Assembly (NCBI GenBank): GCA_034436375.1
Contig: DAOTVS010000064.1
Span: 1-7,562, forward strand
DNA length: 7,562 nt
Reading direction: 5' to 3'
Source of the DNA: DAOTVS01 sp034436375
GTDB taxonomy: Bacteria > Chloroflexota > Anaerolineae > SpSt-313
A program made the position numbers and the translations under genes. Below, in pieces: positions 1 to 5,514 of the stretch. Every line of letters starts with the position of its first letter. Within the stretch, counting starts at the first letter, position 1. Under the pieces are notes generated by a model. It was not told where the DNA came from and did no database searches. It saw only the letters and a list, made by a program, of their open reading frames with translations.

Positions 1-2
1 GC

Positions 3-383
3 GGACAGCTCGAGGCCGACCTGCACCTGATCAAGCAGATGAACGGCAACACGGTGCGCATGCACTATCAGGCCCACCCCGACCTGTACGATCTCGCGGA
101 CCGCCTGGGCCTGTTCGTCTGGGCCGAGATCCCGTTATGGGGTGTAGGCAGCCGGGACGTCGGCGAGTTCGCAGACCCGGCGGCCATCGATGTCGAGATC
201 GAGCGCAAGGTGCCCCCGCTCCTAGCCCACGGAGGCTATTTCCCGGGTATCGACCACGGCCTGCCGCCCACGACGCGCCACCGCATTTACCTGCACTTCA
301 TGCGGCGTCTGCACGAGCTGACGGGGAATCCGCAAGGAGAGTTCTGGCGCTACCTGACACAGGCAGGTCAAAACACAGCTTGA
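3..383 (+). CDS. Chimeric ORF, 5'-truncated: GH2 glycosidase barrel fragment joined to a UroD-like C-terminus
   Basis: The reading frame is open from the window edge and ends at TGA 381-383, giving 126 visible residues. Residues 1-47 look like the start of a glycoside hydrolase family 2 TIM barrel: DLHLIKQMNGNTVRMHYQ followed by the DLADRLGLFVWAEIP element that precedes the acid/base Asn-Glu in that family. That catalytic pair is never reached. From about residue 56 the protein instead matches the end of uroporphyrinogen-decarboxylase-like proteins: DPAAIDVEIERKVPPLL, then GGYFPGIDHGLPP and a terminal helix. UroD-like families include heme-pathway decarboxylases and MtaA/CmuA-type corrinoid methyltransferases. 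The switch lies near positions 143-168 and is in frame. Neither half carries a full active site in what is visible, so function is doubtful. It may be a real fusion, a deletion scar between two genes, or an assembly chimera. The family assignments are from recalled motifs. Confidence 0.7.
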   Translation, partial: GQLEADLHLIKQMNGNTVRMHYQAHPDLYDLADRLGLFVWAEIPLWGVGSRDVGEFADPAAIDVEIERKVPPLLAHGGYFPGIDHGLPPTTRHRIYLHFMRRLHELTGNPQGEFWRYLTQAGQNTA

Positions 384-407
384 GACACGAGGCCGGAATC
401 CTGCAAG

Positions 408-438
408 CCCCTCAAGTGGAGGACCGCGTCGTGAGGGG
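408..438. terminator. Hairpin between convergent genes, possible bidirectional terminator
   Basis: CCCCTCA at 408-414 pairs perfectly with TGAGGGG at 432-438 across a 17-nt loop. It lies in the 62-bp gap between the stop codons of the rightward chimeric ORF (383) and the leftward glycosyltransferase (446), where terminators are expected. There is no T-run on either strand, so an intrinsic terminator is only a possibility. Confidence 0.3.
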
Positions 439-445
439 TGCCGCG

Positions 446-1759
446 TTACCGAGCCTTCAGTGATAGGCCGTTGCCGGTCAGCACTTCATCATACAGCTTG
501 ATCGTCTCGTCGGCCACCTGCTGCCACGAGTAGCCCTGGGCAATGCGGTGCGCCTGCTCGCCCAGCCGCGCGCGCAGGGGCTCGTCAGTCAGAAGGCGCC
601 TCAGGCCCTCGGCCAGGGCGGCGGGGTCATTCTCCTCCACGAGCAGGCCTGCCTCGCCGTCGCGCACGACGTAGGGCAGCCCGCCCACCCGTGAGGCGAC
701 GACCGGGGTGCCGCAGGCCATGGCCTCCAGGGCCACCAGGCCAAAGGACTCGTAGAGCGAGGGCATGACGACGATATCGGCCGCGGAATAGTAGTAGGGC
801 AGGGTATCCTGCGAGCGCGAGCCGAGAAAGGCGACCATCTCCTTCAGGCCGTAGCGCGCTTTGACCTCGTCGAGGCAGTCGGCGTCGCCGCGCAGCGCCT
901 CGGCCGCCTCGGCGTCGCCGCCGATGACCGCCAACGAGATGGGGCAGCCGTCATCGAGCACAGGCAAATGCCCGGGCGCAGGCTCGCCCACGCCCGCGTA
1001 AGAGCCCACAAGCTGGCGCAAGAGCCGACAGAGGGCCTCAAAAAGCACGTTGAGCCCCTTGACCGGGTCCAGCCGGCCCACGAACAGGAGCAGGCGCTCT
1101 TGCGGGTTGGTGAGGCCCACATAACGGCGCGCCTCGTCCTTAGGGATAGGCCGAAAGAGGCTCACATCGACCCCAAGGGGCAGCACGACAATGCGGCCGG
1201 GGTCGGCGCCATAGAACTGGACCATCTGGGCTTTATCCTCGGGCGTGGCAGCCACAATGCGATCCGCCCGGCGCATGACATCGGCTTCCACCCCCGTGCG
1301 CTCCTGCGCCTCGCGCGCGCCGGCATCGCTCGCCACGGCGTTCTTCAGGTGCCCCAGGGTATGGAACATCTGCACAATGGGCGCGCCCCACTCTTGCTGC
1401 AGCGCCAGCGCCGCCCAACCCGATAGCCAGTAGTGGCTGTGGATGAGGTCGTAGCGGGTCCCCTCCGCGGCGGCAAAAGCGCGCACGCCCGCCACAAACT
1501 CGGGCAGGTGCGGAAAGACCTGCCGGCGGTCATAGGGCGCTTGTGGACCGGCCGGCAAGTGCACGATGCGCACATGGGGCCAGGGCTCTACCCGGCGCGG
1601 CGCTGCGGGGTCCTGCGAGCGGGTAAACACATCGACCTCAATGCCCCGCCGCCCCAGCTCGCGGCTCAGCTCGCGGACGTAGACATTCATGCCGCCCGTC
1701 TCTTTGCCTCCCAGGGTGGCCAGGGGGCAGGTATGGACGCTCAACATGGCGACGCGCAT
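446..1759 (-). CDS. GT4-family glycosyltransferase, MshA / sucrose-synthase-like
   Basis: A 437-residue retaining GT-B glycosyltransferase, probably cytosolic, moving a sugar from a nucleotide donor to a small acceptor or polyol phosphate. The N-terminal Rossmann lobe opens with MRVAMLSVHTCPLA and GGMNVYVREL (22-31), the layout of the inositol-phosphate GlcNAc transferase MshA and of sucrose-phosphate synthases; YDLIHSHYWLSG (103-114) is another MshA-like block. The donor lobe has GRLDPVKG (228-235, Arg and Lys expected at the diphosphate) and the E-x7-E pair Glu337/Glu345 in YESFGLVALE. A Gly/Pro-rich stretch at about 250-273 looks like an insertion relative to actinobacterial MshA. The ATG start has a GGAG 9 nt upstream. 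No other mycothiol genes are present, so the acceptor is unknown and the mshA symbol is not applied. UDP-GlcNAc is a plausible donor by analogy. The 170-bp gap to gap contains a large hairpin that may partly uncouple the two genes. Confidence 0.9.
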   Translation of the reverse strand: MRVAMLSVHTCPLATLGGKETGGMNVYVRELSRELGRRGIEVDVFTRSQDPAAPRRVEPWPHVRIVHLPAGPQAPYDRRQVFPHLPEFVAGVRAFAAAEGTRYDLIHSHYWLSGWAALALQQEWGAPIVQMFHTLGHLKNAVASDAGAREAQERTGVEADVMRRADRIVAATPEDKAQMVQFYGADPGRIVVLPLGVDVSLFRPIPKDEARRYVGLTNPQERLLLFVGRLDPVKGLNVLFEALCRLLRQLVGSYAGVGEPAPGHLPVLDDGCPISLAVIGGDAEAAEALRGDADCLDEVKARYGLKEMVAFLGSRSQDTLPYYYSAADIVVMPSLYESFGLVALEAMACGTPVVASRVGGLPYVVRDGEAGLLVEENDPAALAEGLRRLLTDEPLRARLGEQAHRIAQGYSWQQVADETIKLYDEVLTGNGLSLKAR

Positions 1760-1783
1760 GGCACCATTCTCCAGGAAAGCGAA

Positions 1784-1913
1784 AGGCTAAAGCCGTCGGG
1801 CTGAGAAGAGCAAAGCCCCTCCGGGGCTCGTGCAGGAGTGTGACTTGCTGCTGACGCCTGATCTGCAACGAGCCCGCAGGGCTTTGTCCCTCTCAGCCCG
1901 ACGGCTTTAGCCT
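1784..1913. repeat. Composite inverted repeat (MITE/REP-like palindrome)
   Basis: A perfect 23-bp inverted repeat (1784-1806 against 1891-1913) encloses further pairing arms: CAAAGCCC 1811-1818 against GGGCTTTG 1879-1886, then GGGCTCG/CGAGCCC with flanking TGCAG/CTGCA. The result is an interrupted stem of about 50 bp around a loop at roughly 1837-1861. Each arm also folds on itself (AGCCCC 1814-1819 with GGGGCT 1823-1828; AGCCC 1871-1875 with GGGCT 1879-1883), so four related AAAGCC...GGCT mini-hairpins face each other in pairs. It fills the gap between the gap stop codon and the glycosyltransferase start. It could act as a 3'-end stabiliser or factor-dependent terminator for gap, or be a short non-autonomous mobile repeat. 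There is no transposase and no clear target duplication. Confidence 0.85.
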
Positions 1914-1929
1914 CGGGGGGCCCTGGTAA

Positions 1930-2943
1930 CTAGAAGCCCTTCTTGGCCATAAAGTTGGCCAGGTCGGCCACACGGGTGGAGTAACCCCACTCGTTGTCGT
2001 ACCAAGACACGACCTTGACCATCGTGCCCTCGATGACCATGGTCGAAGGACCATCGATGATCGAAGAGTGCGTATCGCCACGGAAATCGGTCGAGACGAG
2101 CGGCTCCATGGTGATATCGAGGATGCCCTTCATGCGGCCATTGGCGGCTGCTTTGAAGGCCTCGTTGATCTCAGCGACCGTCGCCGGCTTGTCCAGTTCG
2201 GCCACAAAGTCCACGGTGGAGACGGTGGGCGTGGGCACGCGGAGCGAAAAGCCGTCGAACTTGCCCTTGAGCTCGGGGATGACCAGGGCCAGCGCCCTGG
2301 CGGCGCCGGTGGTCGTCGGAATGATGTTGAGGGCGGCCGCGCGCGCCCGGCGCAGATCGCGGTGGGGCAGGTCCAGGATGCGCTGATCGTTGGTGTATGC
2401 GTGCACAGTAGTCATCAGACCGCGCTTGATGCCCCAGTTGTCAAAGATGACCTTGGCGGCCGGGGCCAGGCAGTTGGTGGTGCACGAGGCGTTGGAGACG
2501 ATATTGTGCTTCTTGGGATCGTACTTGTCCTCGTTCACACCCAGAACGATGGTGATGTCCTCGCCCTTGGCCGGGGCTGAGATGATCACCTTCTTGGCGC
2601 CCGCCTGGATGTGCGCCGCAGCCTTGGCAGCATCGGTAAAGACGCCGGTGGACTCGATGACGAGATCGACGCCCAGGTCCTTCCACGGCAGCTGGGCCGG
2701 GTCCTTCAAGGCAAAGACCTTGATGGCCTTGCCGTTCACCACCAGGCTGTCGCCCTGCGCCTCGACGGTGCCCGGGAAACGGCCATAGGTCGAATCGTAC
2801 TTGAGCAAATGCGAGTTGGTCTGCGTGTCGAACAGGTCGTTGATGGCGACGACTTCGAGATCATTGGGGTAAAAGTCGAGCATCGCCTTGAAACTCTGCC
2901 GACCAATGCGGCCAAAGCCGTTGATTCCGACGCGGGTTGCCAT
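1930..2943 (-). CDS. gap: Glyceraldehyde-3-phosphate dehydrogenase, type I, NAD-dependent
   Basis: Cytosolic homotetrameric enzyme of glycolysis/gluconeogenesis that oxidises and phosphorylates glyceraldehyde-3-phosphate to 1,3-bisphosphoglycerate. The 337-residue length is normal for the family. The N-terminal Rossmann domain has GINGFGRIGRQ (6-16) and Asp36 in INDLFD, the acidic residue that favours NAD over NADP. The signature SNASCTTNCLAP places the nucleophile at Cys154, and HAYTNDQ places the catalytic base at His181. The following LDLPHRDLRRAR carries the Leu-Pro pair typical of NAD-specific glycolytic forms, and WYDNEWGYS lies near the C-terminus. The ATG at 2943 is chosen because a perfect GGAGG lies 9 nt upstream and the fold begins there; a start at 3009 would add 22 unrelated residues. 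It follows yvcK by 117 bp, and I see no convincing promoter in that gap, so co-transcription with yvcK is possible. Confidence 0.97.
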   Translation of the reverse strand: MATRVGINGFGRIGRQSFKAMLDFYPNDLEVVAINDLFDTQTNSHLLKYDSTYGRFPGTVEAQGDSLVVNGKAIKVFALKDPAQLPWKDLGVDLVIESTGVFTDAAKAAAHIQAGAKKVIISAPAKGEDITIVLGVNEDKYDPKKHNIVSNASCTTNCLAPAAKVIFDNWGIKRGLMTTVHAYTNDQRILDLPHRDLRRARAAALNIIPTTTGAARALALVIPELKGKFDGFSLRVPTPTVSTVDFVAELDKPATVAEINEAFKAAANGRMKGILDITMEPLVSTDFRGDTHSSIIDGPSTMVIEGTMVKVVSWYDNEWGYSTRVADLANFMAKKGF

Positions 2944-3060
2944 TCTTTCGTTCCTCCGTTTGATGTGAGCTGAATGGGTTGACAGCGATCCGCCAGCGGC
3001 TCTGGCCATCAGCTGGAGCCAGGGCCGGTGCAGGGTGATGGGGCTGGAACTGAGAGCCCA

Positions 3061-4434
3061 CTATTCCAGATCGCCTGGATGCAGACCGCTGTTGGACAAA
3101 CGAGTAACCAGCGATGACGGCGCCGTGGCCCGCCTGCCCATGCTGCTGCGTCTGGGCTTTAGCGTCAATTGCAGCAAGCAGCGTGCCAACTTGTCCGGAT
3201 GGTGCCGCCAGGGGCTGGAGGGATCGGGCAGGTCTTCCCATACAACCGGAATACGATCCTGCAGCCCATATTCGGGCCGCACCCATTCCATCTGGGTCCA
3301 CCCGCCTTCCGGCGTATGAACATTGTTATTGGCCACCACCAGATCGATGAGGCCAGGGCCAACATGGTCCTCGATGGCCCGGACATGGTCCTCCACGCTA
3401 TAGCCATCGGTCTCGCCCGGTTGGACGGCCACGTTGCACACATACACTTTCAGGGCCGGCGAAACGCGGATCGCCTCGGCCACCTCGTCAACCAGCAGGT
3501 TGGGGAGCACGCTTGTGTAGAGGCTCCCTGGCCCGAGCACAATCAAGTCCGCGTCCAGAATGGCCCGCACAGCCTGCGCATCGGCGCGCACGCCGCTGGG
3601 CTCCAGAAAAACACGCTCGATCGGCCGGCCACTGCGCGGAATCTGCGATTCGCCATCCACGCGCATCGCCTCGCCCTGCCCATCGTCGCGCAACTCGGCG
3701 CAGAGCGTCACATGCTCCAGTGTTGAGGGCAGAATGCGCCCGCGCACTGCCAGCACATGGCTCGACTCGGCGATGGCGCGCTCAAAGTTGCCCGTGACCC
3801 CGGCCATCGCCGCTATGAAGAGGTTCCCGAAGGAATGCCCATTGAGGCTCTCACCTTCACCGAACCGGTATTGGAAGAGCTGGGTCATCAGCGCTTCCGA
3901 GTCGGCCAGGGCCGCGATACAGTTTCTAAAGTCTCCTGGGGGCAACACCCCCAGCTCACGGCGCAGACGGCCGGAGCTGCCGCCATCATCGGCCACGGTC
4001 ACGATGGCCGTCAGGTTGGAGGTGTAGGCCTTCATGCCGCGCAACAACGAGGAAAGCCCGGTGCCGCCGCCTACTGCCACCACCTTGGGGCCACGAGCGC
4101 GCTGGCGGTGCTGATAAACCATCTCTGCCAGGTTGTCGCGCCCCGGCCGCAGAAATACGGCCATCAGAGACCGGTTCACCCCATACACCGCCAGCGCTAC
4201 CACAGCGAGGCCCAGGACCCCGAACAGGATGGCGCGCGCCAGGCGCGGGATGAACTGCAAAGTCAGATAGTAGAACTCTTGCGGCAGCGGCTGCTGCCGA
4301 TAGATCGTCACCAGGAGATAAGCCAGACCCAGGCTAAGAAAGGTTACCCCCAGCATCAGGAGCAAAAGCCAGCGCTTCACTCCCATGCCTGGGTATAACC
4401 ATTTTAACCCAGGCACATCTCGCCAGGAACGCAT
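3061..4434 (-). CDS. yvcK: YvcK/GlmR family protein with two N-terminal membrane helices
   Basis: A member of the YvcK/CofD superfamily, 457 residues. Soluble YvcK/GlmR proteins of Firmicutes bind UDP-GlcNAc, stimulate GlmS and are needed for envelope synthesis on gluconeogenic carbon. Two hydrophobic helices (about 21-45 and 68-92) precede a basic linker, then the YvcK domain (116-425) begins. Its motifs are VGGGTGLSSLLRGMK (121-135), ADDGGSSGRLR (148-158), GDFRNCIAAL (167-176), NGHSFGNL (198-205) and GPGSLYTSVLPNLL (301-314). This order fits YvcK rather than CofD, the F420 enzyme. An arginine/serine-rich tail of about 30 residues follows. In-frame ATGs exist at 4470, 4458 and 4434. The last has GGGAG just upstream, while the promoter at 4477-4505 puts the transcript start near 4470, which rules out the longest form. 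Membrane tethering suggests envelope-associated action, which is an inference. Confidence 0.93.
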   Translation of the reverse strand: MRSWRDVPGLKWLYPGMGVKRWLLLLMLGVTFLSLGLAYLLVTIYRQQPLPQEFYYLTLQFIPRLARAILFGVLGLAVVALAVYGVNRSLMAVFLRPGRDNLAEMVYQHRQRARGPKVVAVGGGTGLSSLLRGMKAYTSNLTAIVTVADDGGSSGRLRRELGVLPPGDFRNCIAALADSEALMTQLFQYRFGEGESLNGHSFGNLFIAAMAGVTGNFERAIAESSHVLAVRGRILPSTLEHVTLCAELRDDGQGEAMRVDGESQIPRSGRPIERVFLEPSGVRADAQAVRAILDADLIVLGPGSLYTSVLPNLLVDEVAEAIRVSPALKVYVCNVAVQPGETDGYSVEDHVRAIEDHVGPGLIDLVVANNNVHTPEGGWTQMEWVRPEYGLQDRIPVVWEDLPDPSSPWRHHPDKLARCLLQLTLKPRRSSMGRRATAPSSLVTRLSNSGLHPGDLE

Positions 4435-4476
4435 CACCTTCTCCCTCTTGTCCTGCATGACACCCGGCAATGACGG

Positions 4477-4505
4477 ATTATAGGTTCAGCGCCCGGGCGA
4501 GTCAA
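4477..4505 (-). promoter_or_regulatory. Strong sigma70-type promoter for yvcK
   Basis: On the minus strand TTGACT (4500-4505) is followed by a 17-bp spacer and a perfect TATAAT (4477-4482). Transcription should start near 4470, leaving a leader of about 36 nt before the yvcK ATG at 4434. The spacer contains the perfect 10-bp palindrome CGCCCGGGCG (4490-4499) abutting the -35 box, a possible operator. The promoter separates yvcK from the methyltransferase gene upstream. Confidence 0.8.
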
Positions 4506-4533
4506 GGGAATAACTCATGGGTCAGGGAACTGA

Positions 4534-4551
4534 GGGCGCCTATGGGCGCCC
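4534..4551 (-). terminator. GC-rich hairpin downstream of the methyltransferase gene
   Basis: GGGCGCC (4534-4540) pairs perfectly with GGCGCCC (4545-4551) across the loop TATG. It lies about 130 bp past the methyltransferase stop codon and just upstream of the yvcK promoter, where read-through would be blocked. No U-tract follows on the minus strand, so intrinsic termination is uncertain. Confidence 0.35.
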
Positions 4552-4620
4552 GTTGACGATGAGCGAATGCAGCGTACACTCTGCGGCGCTTCAGCCCGCC
4601 ACGCTGCGTCTGGGCCATTC

Positions 4621-4656
4621 CCTTCAGTTGCCTTGGTTCCTTCAGTTCTCTCAGTC
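4621..4656. repeat. Degenerate 9-bp tandem repeat
   Basis: CCTTCAGTT occurs exactly at 4621-4629 and 4639-4647. Diverged units GCCTTGGTT and CTCTCAGTC fill the same 9-bp phase between and after them, giving about four units. An inverted relative, GGGAACTGAGGG, lies at 4525-4536. The repeat starts about 20 bp past the methyltransferase stop codon and is not part of a recognisable gene. Confidence 0.5.
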
Positions 4657-4677
4657 CCTACGAGCTGCCACGAGTCT

Positions 4678-5505
4678 CTACGCCTTGGACTGCACTTCTC
4701 CCAGCAGGCCCGCACGATAAGCCGTCAGGTAGTTCATGCAGAAATCATCTTGCCCCAGCACCAGCTCGGTCGCCTTGAGCAGGGCCATGATGTCCATATC
4801 CAACGGGTCCATGATAGCAGCATCCATGCCTGCAGCGAGGGCCGTGATCAGGAAGGCACGGTTGACGATCTTGCGCTTGGGCAGACCATAGGAGATGTTG
4901 CTCAGCCCAGAGATGGTCTTGACGCCGGGGTATTCAGCCTTGATGGTACGCAGCGAGTCCATGAAAATGGCGCCATTGCGCACATCGGTAGAAACCGGCA
5001 GCACCAGGGGGTCGAAATAGATATCCTCGCGCGGCACCCCATACTTTTCGGCTTCCACAACGATCTTGCCGGCAATGCGCACGCGGTCTTCGACCGTCGA
5101 GGGGATGCCCGTCTCGTCGGAGGTCAGCGCCACCACCGGGCACTTGTACTCTGCCACCAGCGGTAGAATGCCCTGTATGCGGTCGGGCTCACCGGTGATC
5201 GAGTTCACCAGCGGGCGCTCGCTGCGACCGGCGGCCTTGTAGAGCGCGAGCCCCTTGGCGATGGCCTTGGGGTTGGGGCTGTCGATGCACAGAGGCTTGT
5301 CGGTCACAGCCAGCACAGCCTCCACCATCCAGGTCAGATCGTCCAATTCCTGCGAGACGCGGATGGCCGCATTGACATCCAGGAAATCCGCCCCAGCCTC
5401 CGCCTGGCGCTTGGCCAGGTCCTGGATCGTGGCCGCATCGCGCTTCTCGATGGCTTCCGCCACGCGCTTGATCGAGCTGTTGAGCTTTTCGCCGACGATG
5501 ATCAT
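4678..5505 (-). CDS. Pterin-binding methyltransferase (methyl-H4folate:corrinoid protein type)
   Basis: A 275-residue cytosolic TIM-barrel protein of the pterin-binding (dihydropteroate synthase-like) superfamily, close in length and layout to AcsE of the acetyl-CoA pathway and to methyltransferase II of O-/N-demethylase systems. It should transfer a methyl group between N5 of tetrahydrofolate and Co(I) of a corrinoid protein. It opens MIIVGEKLNSSIKRV. Pterin-site residues expected from AcsE are all visible: Asp75 in CIDSPN, Asn101 in LVNSITGE, Asp165 in YFDPLVLPVS and Asn203 in GLSNISYGLP. The ATG is certain: TAGGGAGGAACC lies directly before it, so the Shine-Dalgarno overlaps the stop codon of the activator gene 9 bp upstream, which implies translational coupling. 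True dihydropteroate synthase is less likely given the GLSN motif and the neighbour. Direction of methyl transfer and the corrinoid partner cannot be read from the sequence. Confidence 0.9.
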   Translation of the reverse strand: MIIVGEKLNSSIKRVAEAIEKRDAATIQDLAKRQAEAGADFLDVNAAIRVSQELDDLTWMVEAVLAVTDKPLCIDSPNPKAIAKGLALYKAAGRSERPLVNSITGEPDRIQGILPLVAEYKCPVVALTSDETGIPSTVEDRVRIAGKIVVEAEKYGVPREDIYFDPLVLPVSTDVRNGAIFMDSLRTIKAEYPGVKTISGLSNISYGLPKRKIVNRAFLITALAAGMDAAIMDPLDMDIMALLKATELVLGQDDFCMNYLTAYRAGLLGEVQSKA

Positions 5506-5514
5506 GGTTCCTCC

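Larger units (their letters stand above)
4506..4677. other. Intergenic spacer with hairpins and decayed inverted repeat
   Basis: This non-coding stretch lies between the methyltransferase stop codon and the yvcK promoter. An imperfect inverted repeat (4522-4536 against 4639-4653, 12 of 15 positions matching) encloses two smaller hairpins: 4534-4551 (7-bp stem, 4-nt loop) and 4569-4607 (GCAGCGT with ACGCTGC, 25-nt loop). A degenerate 9-bp tandem repeat overlaps its right arm. ORFs in both directions here are low-complexity with no recognisable motif and are taken as chance. It probably terminates the corrinoid operon, though no T-run is visible. Confidence 0.5.

Noticed and set aside
2978..2983. 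TTGACA on the + strand upstream of gap
   Set aside because: It points away from gap, no -10 box follows at 16-18 bp, and no + strand gene follows.
2944..3009. N-terminal extension of GAPDH to the ATG at 3009
   Set aside because: The extra 22 residues have no family counterpart, and the ATG at 2943 has a perfect GGAGG at good spacing.
3757..4398. 213-codon + strand ORF, antisense to yvcK
   Set aside because: It is the shadow of a well-recognised gene in GC-rich DNA and shows no family motif. The other long + strand antisense ORFs (for example 2068-2580 and 5545-6234) were rejected for the same reason.
4515..4715. 66-codon minus-strand ORF rich in Thr/Glu/Gly
   Set aside because: Its low-complexity composition comes from the 9-bp repeat, it overlaps the end of the methyltransferase gene, and it has no recognisable domain.
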